64,000 nt of DNA from Yoonia sp035117555 (lineage in GTDB: Bacteria; Pseudomonadota; Alphaproteobacteria; Rhodobacterales; Rhodobacteraceae), in NCBI RefSeq assembly GCF_035117555.1, contig NZ_JAYKPK010000002.1, forward strand, positions 372,001 to 436,000, in the 5' to 3' direction. Shown here piece after piece: positions 42,313 through 50,989 of the stretch (position 1 is the first letter of the stretch; the number at the start of each line of letters is the position of its first letter). The translations under genes and the position numbers were made by a program. Under the pieces are notes generated by a model that was not told the origin of the DNA, searched no databases, and saw nothing but the letters and a program-made list of their open reading frames with translations.

Positions 42313-44127
42313 TCAGCCTCCTAATCCGTCGCCAAGGCCCGTGCGGGTCAGTTTCTGCACCAGAACGGTGCCGCCCCAGGCGATCAGCGCGATGATCAGC
42401 ACCACCGCATTCGCGGCCTGGGTGTAGTTGTAATCAATCAGCCGCAGCGAATAGGTGGTCAGCACGTCGGTCGAGGGTGTCGCCAGGATGATGAACAGGC
42501 TGACCCCTTTGATCCCCGCGACGAAGGGCATCAGAATGCCGATAACCAAGGCTGTCCGTTGGATCGGCCCGATGATGCGAAACATGCGTTTCCACCACCC
42601 GGCGCCTGCGACGCGCGCGGCCTCTTCCGGGTCGCGGCCAAGCTGCGCCATGGCGGCAATGCCAGAGCGCGAGGCGAAGGGCATCTGATCGGCGATCAGC
42701 GCCAGCATCAAAATCCAGATCGTGCCGTAAAGCGGCGGGATCGGGCCGCGTGCGACAGCAAAGAGCGACAGATAGGCAGCAGCAAAGGCGATACCCGGCA
42801 CCATGTAAGGCATGAAGGCCAATTGCCGCAGCGCCGCGCCGAGCAAAGGCCAGCTTGTGCGCGACACGACATAGCCAACCAGCAGCCCCAGCACGCCCGA
42901 TGCAAGTGAGGCCAGCCCGACGATGGACAGGCTGTTCCACGCCGCCTCCCAAAGCTCTGGGGTAAACAGGACACCATTGCGCAAGGCAATCGTGCCCAGA
43001 TCGCGCCCGATCCAGTAATCCAGCGTGAAATTCTCGATATTCAGCCGACCGGGCATATGGGTGATGGTCGACAAAAACAGCACGCCGAGCGGCAGCACGA
43101 CGCCCAGCACGAAAAACCCGCCAGCCACACCCGTCGCCGCCATACGCCAGCGACCCAGACGGCGGGTACGGTCCATCGCACCCTTGCCGCCGATGGTGAC
43201 GAAACGGCGCGCCTCGCGCATCAGGTAAAGATCAAGACAGATCGACATGATCCCGATCAGCATGATCGCGCCCGCAAAGACTGCTGCCGCCCCAGTTTGC
43301 CGCGAGGAGATCGCGCGGTACAGCGAGGTGGACAGCACCTCATATTGCACCGGCAGACCCAGGACATAAGGCACGGCGAATTCGCCAATCGCATCGGCAA
43401 AGATCAGCACCGCCGCCGACAATAGCGCCGGGCGCAGCAAGGGAATCACCACGCGGCGCGCAACTGTGGCGGGGTTGGCGCCAAGGATGCGGGCGCAATC
43501 TTCAAGCTGCGCGTCGATCCGGCGCAAGCCATTGCCGACCAGCAGCAGCACCATTGGGATATAGGTCAGTGTCATGATCACGATGATCGGCAATTGCCCA
43601 TAGGCGAGCCAATCGGGGGGCGACAGCCCCGCCGCTTCGGCCCAGCCGGGTTGGCCGCCGATGGTGCGGTTCTTGAAAACGGTCGTCCAGGCCAGCGCGA
43701 AGGTCCAGCTTGGCAGCATGTAAGGCACGATCAGCGCGGTCGAAAACCATGCGCGGCCCCACATATCGGTGCGATACAGCAACCATGCGAGACCACTGCC
43801 CAGCACCATCGCGATGATCATCGACAGGGCGGCGTTGATCAATGTTTCCCGCAGCGGCACCCAGAACAGAAACTCCGCCATCGGCGACAACAGAATGCGG
43901 TCCAAGTAATAGAGCGTGAACGCGCCGGTTTCCGCGCCCACGCGGCGCGCATCGCCCAATTGTACAAAAAACATATCCGTCAGGATCGCGATCACCGGCG
44001 CAAGGATCAGCAACAGAAACGTCACCAGCAGCAGCACCCCGATCAGCGTCGTCGGATCATGCCAGCCCATGGCAAGGCTGCGTCGGATTTTCGCGCTGGC
44101 GATCCGTGATGAAAAGGCTGTCTGCAT
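42313..44127 (-). CDS. ABC transporter permease, two fused domains (FbpB/AfuB type)
   Basis: 604 residues, about 12 membrane helices in two halves. Each half has the EAA loop that contacts the ATPase: LEDCARILGANPATVARRVVIPLLRPALL and PEEAARVAGAGWWKRMFRIIGPIQRTALV. Permeases with this fused form occur in ferric iron and sugar-phosphate importers. First gene of the leftward operon; its start is 58 nt from a 24-bp perfect palindrome that probably is its operator. Confidence 0.9.
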   Translation of the reverse strand: MQTAFSSRIASAKIRRSLAMGWHDPTTLIGVLLLVTFLLLILAPVIAILTDMFFVQLGDARRVGAETGAFTLYYLDRILLSPMAEFLFWVPLRETLINAALSMIIAMVLGSGLAWLLYRTDMWGRAWFSTALIVPYMLPSWTFALAWTTVFKNRTIGGQPGWAEAAGLSPPDWLAYGQLPIIVIMTLTYIPMVLLLVGNGLRRIDAQLEDCARILGANPATVARRVVIPLLRPALLSAAVLIFADAIGEFAVPYVLGLPVQYEVLSTSLYRAISSRQTGAAAVFAGAIMLIGIMSICLDLYLMREARRFVTIGGKGAMDRTRRLGRWRMAATGVAGGFFVLGVVLPLGVLFLSTITHMPGRLNIENFTLDYWIGRDLGTIALRNGVLFTPELWEAAWNSLSIVGLASLASGVLGLLVGYVVSRTSWPLLGAALRQLAFMPYMVPGIAFAAAYLSLFAVARGPIPPLYGTIWILMLALIADQMPFASRSGIAAMAQLGRDPEEAARVAGAGWWKRMFRIIGPIQRTALVIGILMPFVAGIKGVSLFIILATPSTDVLTTYSLRLIDYNYTQAANAVVLIIALIAWGGTVLVQKLTRTGLGDGLGG

Positions 44128-44184
44128 CGGTTTGTCCCTATCGACTTGCGGGCAACCTAGGCAGGCGATGTGACAGTTTCATAA

Positions 44185-44208
44185 ATTTTTGCACATATGT
44201 GCAAAAAT
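44185..44208. promoter_or_regulatory. 24-bp perfect palindrome before the ABC importer operon
   Basis: Centre GCACAT/ATGTGC (44191-44202) extended by five T, then A, on the left and their complement on the right. Its position 58 nt ahead of the permease start is right for an operator; the LacI regulator at the end of the operon is the natural candidate to bind it. Confidence 0.6.
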
Positions 44209-44303
44209 GTTTGTGCGGCTAGTCTGAACATACTTTCGGACCAGAGCGGTGGGCAGGCAACCAATGGCCTGCAAAGGCGTTACACCCACGGCCATGCACA
44301 AAA

Positions 44304-45257
44304 ATGAAAGAAACAAAGATGTTGTCGCACACCGATACGATCACGCCGCAATCGAGCGACATTCTTGTCCTTGTCAACGCGGGGTCCGGCAAAAAGTCCG
44401 GGAATGAAAAACACACCGCCCTGATGGACCGGATACAGGGACAAGCGGGCGTGACGATCAGGGAACTGACCCCTGATATGGACATCACGGAATATGCTGC
44501 ACGCGGCGTGGCAGATGGGTTCAGCACAATCGTCGCCGCCGGGGGTGACGGGACCATCAGCGGGGTTTGCGCGGGACTGTCCGGGGCGGATGTAAAACTT
44601 GGCGTTGTCCCACTGGGCACATTCAACTTCTTCGCCCGTAGTCTTGGCATTCCGGATGACCCGTGCGAGGCGTGGGATATTATCCTTGCCGGCCATTGCC
44701 GAAACGTATCGATTGGTGACATCAACGGACAACGTTTTATCAACAACGCGAGCATCGGGGCCTATGCGACTGTGCTGCAAGTGCGTGAAAACGTGTACGA
44801 ACACTGGGGTCGCAGCCGGTTGACCGCCTATTGGTCCGTGATCAAGGCGATGTCGACACGTTATCGCTCGCTCCGCATGCGCATCACAGTCGAAGGTGAT
44901 ACACATGAGATACGCTCACCAATGGCCTTTGTCGCCGTGCGGCCTTATCAGCTTGAGGAATACGGGCTGCCCGGTGTCCAGTCGATCCGCGACGGTGACC
45001 TTGTCTTGTATCTGGCACCAACCGGCGGGCGGCTTAACTTGCTGAAGACTGCAATAAAGGTCTTACGGCGGAATGTGCAACAAAACGCGGATTACACCAT
45101 GCTCACCGGACGCGAGATCGTCATTGAGACGTTTCGGCGCAAACGTCTGGTCGCATGGGACGGTGAGCGCAGTCAGATGAGCGATCCCTTCCATTTCAAA
45201 ATGCTCAAGGATGATCTGAACGTGATCGCACCCCCAATGACCGAAAGTGACCAATGA
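44304..45257 (+). CDS. Diacylglycerol/sphingosine kinase-like lipid kinase
   Basis: 317 residues. DAGK catalytic domain with ILVLVNAGSGKKSG at the N-terminus (20-33) and the nucleotide-binding GGDGT at 80-84, PLGTFNFFARSLGI and the NNASIGAYA stretch. Phosphorylates a lipid with ATP; diacylglycerol, glycolipid or sphingoid base are all possible. An ATG at 44319 is an alternative start. Overlaps the phosphoesterase gene by 4 nt, so the two form a unit that may add and remove phosphate. Confidence 0.85.
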   Translation: MKETKMLSHTDTITPQSSDILVLVNAGSGKKSGNEKHTALMDRIQGQAGVTIRELTPDMDITEYAARGVADGFSTIVAAGGDGTISGVCAGLSGADVKLGVVPLGTFNFFARSLGIPDDPCEAWDIILAGHCRNVSIGDINGQRFINNASIGAYATVLQVRENVYEHWGRSRLTAYWSVIKAMSTRYRSLRMRITVEGDTHEIRSPMAFVAVRPYQLEEYGLPGVQSIRDGDLVLYLAPTGGRLNLLKTAIKVLRRNVQQNADYTMLTGREIVIETFRRKRLVAWDGERSQMSDPFHFKMLKDDLNVIAPPMTESDQ

Positions 45258-46060
45258 CCAAACTGGCCCTGATTGCCGATCTTCATTTCGGAACAGAAAT
45301 GGAGGATCTTCTGCCCCATCTGTTGGCGGCGATTGAAACGGCACGTCCGGACCATGTCGTCATCGCAGGCGATTTTGTTCAGCGCGCCCGCGCCGCGCAT
45401 TTCGAACCGGCAAGGGCATTCATCGACAGGTTGCCGGTCCCTTGGATATCGGTGCCGGGCAATCACGATATTCCGCTCTACAATATCGCGGCACGTCTGC
45501 TGTGGCCGCGTGCCGCCTATCGACGGTATATCACGCACGACACGGAACCGACCATTCAGACTGACAACGTCAGGCTGATCGGGATCGATACGACCGATCC
45601 GCGGCGCGTGCAGCGTGGCCGCATTGATCAGGCACAGATCGAAAGGGTCAGTGCCGAAATCAAAAAAGACGATGGACGCCTGACCGTGATCATCGCCCAT
45701 CATCCTTTTCATCACAATCCTGAGGTGGAAAAGACCCTGATGCGCGGTGCCGCCCATGCGCTTGAGGCCTGGTCCGACTGTGGCCCTCACGTCATTCTGT
45801 CAGGCCACCTGCACAGCTTTCTGGTTGAACCGTTCGTCACCCGCAAAGGCGCAGGTCAGACATTGCAAATCCATTGCGGCAGTTCCGCCTCGACCCGGCA
45901 TCGCGGCAATCCCAACGACCTCGCAATTCTCGACATCTCGGGATCGGGGGTCGACATCACCCGCCACACTTTCGCGCCCGCAAAGGGCTTTACACAACAA
46001 GCGCATTATTCCTATGCGGTGACGCCATCAGGCTGGAAGTCAAAATCCGATCTAAAGTAG
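45254..46060 (+). CDS. Calcineurin-like metallophosphoesterase
   Basis: 268 residues. All metal-site motifs are visible: IADLHFG (D-x-H), VIAGDFVQ (GD), PGNHDIP (GNHD), AHHPFHH and SGHLHSF (GHxH). Dinuclear-metal phosphoesterase, cytoplasmic, no signal peptide. Substrate could be a phospholipid head group, cAMP-like nucleotide or similar; association with the lipid kinase upstream (ATGA overlap) favours lipid metabolism. Confidence 0.88.
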   Translation: MTKLALIADLHFGTEMEDLLPHLLAAIETARPDHVVIAGDFVQRARAAHFEPARAFIDRLPVPWISVPGNHDIPLYNIAARLLWPRAAYRRYITHDTEPTIQTDNVRLIGIDTTDPRRVQRGRIDQAQIERVSAEIKKDDGRLTVIIAHHPFHHNPEVEKTLMRGAAHALEAWSDCGPHVILSGHLHSFLVEPFVTRKGAGQTLQIHCGSSASTRHRGNPNDLAILDISGSGVDITRHTFAPAKGFTQQAHYSYAVTPSGWKSKSDLK

Positions 46061-46342
46061 CGGAGCAGTTCAAGCCTGACGGGCGGTCAGGATGGTCTTG
46101 AACGTCAGGGTTCGTACCAGGCAAGCGGGCATGATGCCGGGTTGTGGCAGCATATAGGCCGATTTGGCATGTTTGGCCGCCAGACACGAAATGTGAAGGT
46201 TGAAATACTTGATCTGTGTGTGAAATCACGCAATCCTACAGTCAAGGATCGGGCCGCTCGGCGACGCCAGTGAAACACATTTTTAGAACATAACAATCAG
46301 TCGCATCGATTATTTTTAAACCATTCAAAGGTTACCTGGACT

Positions 46343-47242
46343 ATGAAACGCTTATTCTCACTCATAGCGGTCAATGTTTTACTTTCCGCGATGCCGATGC
46401 AAGCGGCCGTCGAAGGCCCGGCAGCGCGCGCCCTCGCAATCCTGATTGATGAACTGCAGCGTGAGGGTTTTGACCAAATAACAGTCAGCCCCCGAATTTT
46501 TGGTGGTTATGTGGTCGAAGCGCATAATGGGGATGAGGCGTTGCTTGTCGCGCTGGACCCGCAGGACCCGCAGGACTTTACTCCCCAACTCACCGAACTT
46601 TTTGAGGCCGACGACCAGTCTGGCTTTTTCGGCAATGTGCAACGGCCTCTTGATCAAGCGTCGCAAGCCGTCGTTGCACGTTATACAACTCGGCTTGCGA
46701 CATCTTTGGATCAGGGGCCAGCGACTGATGTGTCTGCTTTCCTGAGAGGCGCTGACGCAGATCCCATTACGGCAGGCTTCACGCAAAACCGCAGCATCAG
46801 CTCTAATGACGAGACCGTTGTCATCCGTCAAAACGAGACGCTTGGCATGCTGACGCCTGTGACAACCACGATCAAAACCAGCACAGATCAAACTACCGGC
46901 GCGGTCAACAGAACCTCGAATGTTATCGAGCAGCGGATGACCTTCTCGACCGAGCAGAGCAGTCAAACTGTACGGATGACCGGCACGGACGCATTTAATT
47001 CAGAGATATTTACCGCGCCGGACTCGGTACGCAATTCAATCATTGATAGTGTGAACATGCCATCGACCGGGGCTGCGATCAATCAGGCGGGGCTCATTGA
47101 TCAGATTGCCACAACGACGGAAACTTTGTCCCGGAATATGCCAAACGGGCTACCCGAAGGTTTTCCGACCAACATCCGCGAGAATATCAGAGCAGTGCTG
47201 ACGCCGCCTGCTGGCGCTGTAAACGGCGGTAGTACGCAATAA
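46343..47242 (+). CDS. Secreted protein of unknown function
   Basis: 299 residues, signal peptide (cleavage after MQAA). The first 90 residues resemble a PepSY-like fold (ALAILIDELQREGFDQITVSPRIFGGYVVEAHNGDEALLVALDP); the rest is Thr/Ser/Asn-rich, low in charge, with no recognised domain and no membrane anchor. Codon use fits the chromosome. Monocistronic, with a 282-nt upstream gap in which no gene is visible. Function unknown. Confidence 0.7.
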   Translation: MKRLFSLIAVNVLLSAMPMQAAVEGPAARALAILIDELQREGFDQITVSPRIFGGYVVEAHNGDEALLVALDPQDPQDFTPQLTELFEADDQSGFFGNVQRPLDQASQAVVARYTTRLATSLDQGPATDVSAFLRGADADPITAGFTQNRSISSNDETVVIRQNETLGMLTPVTTTIKTSTDQTTGAVNRTSNVIEQRMTFSTEQSSQTVRMTGTDAFNSEIFTAPDSVRNSIIDSVNMPSTGAAINQAGLIDQIATTTETLSRNMPNGLPEGFPTNIRENIRAVLTPPAGAVNGGSTQ

Positions 47243-47406
47243 CTGCTATTGCATCGCAGTGACGCCTTGGTCAGTTTAAGGCGGTGTGGTTCTCGACTAC
47301 ATGATCAACTGCGACATCTCGGCAGGCCGGCTCATCGCGATGTTCTCCCGACGAGCTTTAGCAAGACGTAAGATGCAGGTATGGGCCGGTTGAGGGAAAT
47401 TGACAT

Positions 47407-48141
47407 ATGGCGAAGACTGCAACTGCCCGCATCGACAAACTCTTGTCGACAATGGGCTATGGCTCGCGCAGCGATATTGCGCGCATGGCGAAAGCCGGGG
47501 CTGTTACCCTTGATGCACAGCGGCTTTTTGATGCCACCAATCGCATCCCTGTCACGCCGGACTTGCCGGCGCGTATGGTGATCAACGGCGCGCCACTTGA
47601 TCCTGTGGTGGGTATGGTCATTCTTTTGAACAAACCCTTAGGTATGACCTGTTCGCACAAAGAAGACGGCCCCCTTGTCTATGACATCCTGCCGGAACGG
47701 TGGAAACGGCGTCATCCTAAGGTCTCGACAATCGGGCGGTTGGACAAGATGACATCCGGTCTGCTGTTGCTGACGGATGATGGCGATCTGTTGCACCGTG
47801 TCATCAGCCCCAGACATCACGTCAGGAAAACGTATCGCGTCACGCTTTCCCGACCGTTCAACGGGACCGAAGGTGACCTGTTTGCCGCGGGCGGTTTGAT
47901 GCTGGATGGCGAGGACAAGCCGTTGGCACCTGCGACATTGGATGTGGTCGCGGAAACCGAAGCCCTGCTGACGGTGACCGAGGGCCGTTATCATCAGGTG
48001 CGGCGTATGTTTGCGGCGACCGGTAATCATGTCGAGGCTTTGCACCGCGAAAGCCTCGGGAGCCTGTCTCTGCCAAGTGATATGGTGCCCGGGCAGTGGA
48101 AGTTGTTGAATGGAGACGAGATAGGTTTAATTTTTCAATAA
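47407..48141 (+). CDS. rsuA: 16S rRNA pseudouridine 516 synthase, RsuA family
   Basis: 244 residues. N-terminal S4 RNA-binding domain (RIDKLLSTMGYGSRSDIARMAKAGAVTLD) and catalytic domain with LLNKPLGMTCSHKE, the catalytic Asp in IGRLDKMTSGLLLLTDDGDLLHR and EGRYHQVRRMFAATGNHVEALHRE. This is the RsuA/RluB/E/F class; RsuA is the best fit by length and S4 domain. Ribosome site is weak (TTGAGGGAAATTGACAT). Ends in IGLIFQ. Confidence 0.88.
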   Translation: MAKTATARIDKLLSTMGYGSRSDIARMAKAGAVTLDAQRLFDATNRIPVTPDLPARMVINGAPLDPVVGMVILLNKPLGMTCSHKEDGPLVYDILPERWKRRHPKVSTIGRLDKMTSGLLLLTDDGDLLHRVISPRHHVRKTYRVTLSRPFNGTEGDLFAAGGLMLDGEDKPLAPATLDVVAETEALLTVTEGRYHQVRRMFAATGNHVEALHRESLGSLSLPSDMVPGQWKLLNGDEIGLIFQ

Positions 48142-48406
48142 GTTAAAATGGCTCCCCTGACAGAGGGTTACGACGTTCATGCGCTGAATTCAGCGAAGAC
48201 TTGGCTCGCGATCAGATGCAGGCCATTAATGGGGGCTCCGGTATACGAAACCGATCCGGTCAAGGCTGCGTTTTGTTCGTTTGTGGCAGACTCTGGCTGT
48301 CAGCAACCGGAACATCTGCGCCAACCAATCCGATGATTGGTAAGATTGACCTCTCCATATGCGGTATCTACCAGTGATTGAGAATTGAAAAATAATGGAG
48401 CGCCCC

Positions 48407-49090
48407 ATGTCTGATTTTGTCATCCCGTCACCGCCAGTTGCGACCATTCCAGTGGCATCGGGGGGGGCTTTTCCTGTGCGCCGAGTATATTGTATCGGGC
48501 GCAACTATGCGGCGCATGCAATTGAAATGGGACATGATCCGGATCGCGAAGCCCCGTTCTTTTTTCAGAAGAACCCCAATAATCTTGATGCATCGGGCGA
48601 GTTTCCCTATCCGCCCCACACATCGGACGTGCATCATGAGGTCGAACTGACGGTCGTGTTGAAATCGGGGGGGCAGAATATTCCTGTCGCACAGGCGTTG
48701 GACCATGTTTATGGTTACGCATTGTCGCTGGATATGACTCGCCGTGATCTTCAGGGCGAGATGAAAAAGGCCGGGAGGCCTTGGGAAATCGGCAAGGCAT
48801 TCGAACGCTCTGCCCCGATTGGTCCGATCAAAACTGTTGCGGAAGTCGGCCATCTGGACTCGGGCGCGATCACGCTGAAGGTCAATGGCGAATTGCGGCA
48901 AGAAGGTGATCTAAACCAACTGATCTGGAAAACGCCCGAGATGATCTCTTATCTGTCAGAGTATTTCGAACTCGCGGCTGGTGACGTTATCATGACAGGC
49001 ACCCCCTCTGGTGTCGGGCCTGTCATTGCAGGCGATGTGATGGAAATTGAAATCGCAGGGCTCGGCGGAATGACCGTGACCGTGACTTAA
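48407..49090 (+). CDS. FAH-family hydrolase, fumarylpyruvate hydrolase-like
   Basis: 227 residues. Start at 48407 has GGAG 6 nt upstream; the in-frame ATG at 48395 is less well placed. YCIGRNYAAHAIEMG, metal ligands in HHEVELTVVL and YALSLDMTRRDLQ, and MTGTPSGVGPV are FAH-superfamily features. Short, with no N-terminal domain, like NagK-type fumarylpyruvate hydrolases, which act on 3-oxo or 2,4-dioxo acids in gentisate pathways. Followed by a strong shared terminator and the convergent GntR gene. Confidence 0.85.
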   Translation: MSDFVIPSPPVATIPVASGGAFPVRRVYCIGRNYAAHAIEMGHDPDREAPFFFQKNPNNLDASGEFPYPPHTSDVHHEVELTVVLKSGGQNIPVAQALDHVYGYALSLDMTRRDLQGEMKKAGRPWEIGKAFERSAPIGPIKTVAEVGHLDSGAITLKVNGELRQEGDLNQLIWKTPEMISYLSEYFELAAGDVIMTGTPSGVGPVIAGDVMEIEIAGLGGMTVTVT

Positions 49091-49107
49091 GCCAAGGCGG
49101 CCCAATC

Positions 49108-49150
49108 AACCCACATCCGCAAGGCCGTGTCGCCATTGCGGATGTGGGTT
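49108..49150. terminator. Shared terminator of the FAH and GntR genes
   Basis: 15-bp perfect stem AACCCACATCCGCAA (49108-49122) and its complement (49136-49150), loop of 13 nt. The right arm touches the stop codon of the GntR gene. Confidence 0.75.
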
Positions 49151-49842
49151 CAAGAAAATTCTTTCGGCAATGTCAGTCCCATTGATGGCAAAATGCGCCC
49201 ATAGACCGATTTGAGGTGGTCCGTCATGGATTGTGCTGCCAGATCGGCGTCGTGATTCAGGATCGCCTGAACAATCAGATCATGTTCAGTAAAGCTTGAA
49301 TAGCCGACTGGCGGTCTCTCGGTCTTTCGTGGCTGACCCCAAACCACAGATCTGCGCACGACATTCAAAGTCTCGAAGTAATACAGGTACAGCTTGTTCT
49401 TTGTCGCGCGGGCAATGGTGTGGTGCAGCGTATTGTCCCACGCCTCATACCCGCGCCAATCCGGTGCATTACGGCAGCGATCGGCGCAGATCTGGATTTG
49501 AACATGATCAGCCTTCTTGCCGTAGATTGCGGCAAGGCGGGCCATTTCCGGCTCGATCGTGAACCGGACAGACACAACCTGCTCTGGTGCCAGTTGGTCG
49601 CGCAGATAGGTCACATCTTCAAGGTTCAGCACCGGCCGCGCCCCGACAAATGTGCCGCGCCCGACGTGTCGCCAGATCAACCCCTGTCCTTCGAGTTCCG
49701 ACAATGCCCGCCGCAATTGGTTGCGCGTTACACCAAGCGTCGCGCACATCTCGCGCTCGGGCGGCAAGCGGTCGTTATGGGCATAGCCGTCGGTGTCGAT
49801 CATCTGTCTGACGCGCTGCACCAGCAATTCTGTCTTTGACAT
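49150..49842 (-). CDS. GntR-family (FadR subfamily) transcriptional regulator
   Basis: 230 residues from ATG 49842 (MSKTELLVQRVRQMI, as in family members); an ATG at 49863 is also possible. Winged helix-turn-helix LPPEREMCATLGVTRNQLRRALSELEGQGLIWRHVGRGTFVG (about 20-60) and an all-helical FCD effector domain with metal-binding His in LHHTIARATKN and FTEHDLIVQAIL. Divergent from the FAH-ABC-dehydrogenase operon, with an inverted repeat at its own start region; probably represses both. Confidence 0.88.
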   Translation of the reverse strand: MSKTELLVQRVRQMIDTDGYAHNDRLPPEREMCATLGVTRNQLRRALSELEGQGLIWRHVGRGTFVGARPVLNLEDVTYLRDQLAPEQVVSVRFTIEPEMARLAAIYGKKADHVQIQICADRCRNAPDWRGYEAWDNTLHHTIARATKNKLYLYYFETLNVVRRSVVWGQPRKTERPPVGYSSFTEHDLIVQAILNHDADLAAQSMTDHLKSVYGRILPSMGLTLPKEFS

Positions 49843-49850
49843 CGCATTTA

Positions 49851-49870
49851 ACCCAATCTGCATATTGGTT
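49851..49870. promoter_or_regulatory. Putative operator of the FadR-type regulator
   Basis: Inverted repeat ACCCAAT (49851-49857) / ATTGGTT (49864-49870), six of seven pairs, immediately upstream of the preferred GntR start and 140 nt before the divergent FAH gene. Confidence 0.4.
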
Positions 49871-50010
49871 GATTGATTTCAACGATACGAACGCATCTTG
49901 TAAAGGCCAAGATGGCACAAGGCCACGTTTGGTCAGGACTGCTGATCAAACGCACGATCAAAAGTATCAGCAAAGGGTCATGCGCCCCACTGATCGTCGA
50001 GGAGGAATTT

Positions 50011-50925
50011 ATGAAGCTTGCGACACTTTCGATTGAGGGCAAACCCTCTACCGCAGTTCAACTGACAAGCGGTCAGTGGCTTGATATTGCAAAAGCCGCG
50101 ACTGGTCATGCGGATAGCGCCCTGACCTCGGGGTGCATGCAGATGCTGATCGCCGGGGGCGACGATGCAACAGCGGCCCTGAAGACGCTGATCGCACGCG
50201 CCAATGACGGACAGCATGCAGATGCCATTGTATCAGACGCGGCCCTGATGGCCCCGATTCCGGTGCCGCGAAAAAACATCTTTTGCGTCGGACGCAATTA
50301 CGCGGAGCATATCGCTGAAGGCGAAAAGGCGCAGAACATCAAGGTTGGCGTCACAGAACATCCTGTGTTTTTTACCAAACCGCCCACATCCATCGTCGCG
50401 CCCGATGGCGATGTTCTGGTTTTTCCATCGGTGTCAGAGGCGATTGACTACGAAGTTGAACTTGCCGTCGTGATCGGCAAGGCCGGACGCAATATCGCAA
50501 AGGAAGATGCTTTCAGCCATGTGTTTGGCTATACAATTCTTAACGATATCACCGCGCGGGACGTCCAGCGACGTCATGGCGGGCAATATTTCAAGGGCAA
50601 AGGTCTTGATGGATCTTGCCCTGTTGGTCCGTGGATCGTGACCGCCGATGCGATCAGTGATCCCCACAACTTGTCTATCGGCCTGACTGTCAACGGCGAA
50701 CAGCGGCAGAACGGCAATACGGCCGACATGATTTTCGACATCCCAACGCTGATTGCGTCCCTGTCTGAAGGGCTGACGCTGGAACCCGGAGATATGATCG
50801 CGACCGGCACACCTTCCGGCGTGGGCTATGCAATGAATCCATCTTCGTTTCTCAAAGAGGGTGACGAAATTGTCTGTGACGTCGCGGAGGTCGGGCAACT
50901 CAAGAATACCGTGCGCAACGCATGA
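50011..50925 (+). CDS. FAH-family hydrolase, first gene of the NitT/TauT operon
   Basis: 304 residues from ATG 50011, with AGGAGG 6 nt upstream. N-terminal domain (1-90) and a catalytic FAH domain: FCVGRNYAEHIAEGEK, metal ligands in DYEVELAVVIGKAGRN and TILNDITARDVQ, KGLDGSCPVGPW and MIATGTPSGVGYAM. Members cleave or hydrolyse 2-oxo acids (5-oxopent-3-ene-1,2,5-tricarboxylate, 2,4-diketo-3-deoxy sugars acids, ureidoglycolate-like). Followed at 64 nt by the importer genes. Confidence 0.87.
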   Translation: MKLATLSIEGKPSTAVQLTSGQWLDIAKAATGHADSALTSGCMQMLIAGGDDATAALKTLIARANDGQHADAIVSDAALMAPIPVPRKNIFCVGRNYAEHIAEGEKAQNIKVGVTEHPVFFTKPPTSIVAPDGDVLVFPSVSEAIDYEVELAVVIGKAGRNIAKEDAFSHVFGYTILNDITARDVQRRHGGQYFKGKGLDGSCPVGPWIVTADAISDPHNLSIGLTVNGEQRQNGNTADMIFDIPTLIASLSEGLTLEPGDMIATGTPSGVGYAMNPSSFLKEGDEIVCDVAEVGQLKNTVRNA

Positions 50926-50989
50926 CGTACGGAGCCATCCCGTAAAACGGGGACAAATAAACGTAGACACAAAGGGGAGGAGACCCAAA

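Noticed and set aside
48182..48195. CGCTGAATTCAGCG palindrome in the rsuA-FAH gap
   Set aside because: Isolated 14-bp palindrome far from either start, no second copy; likely chance.
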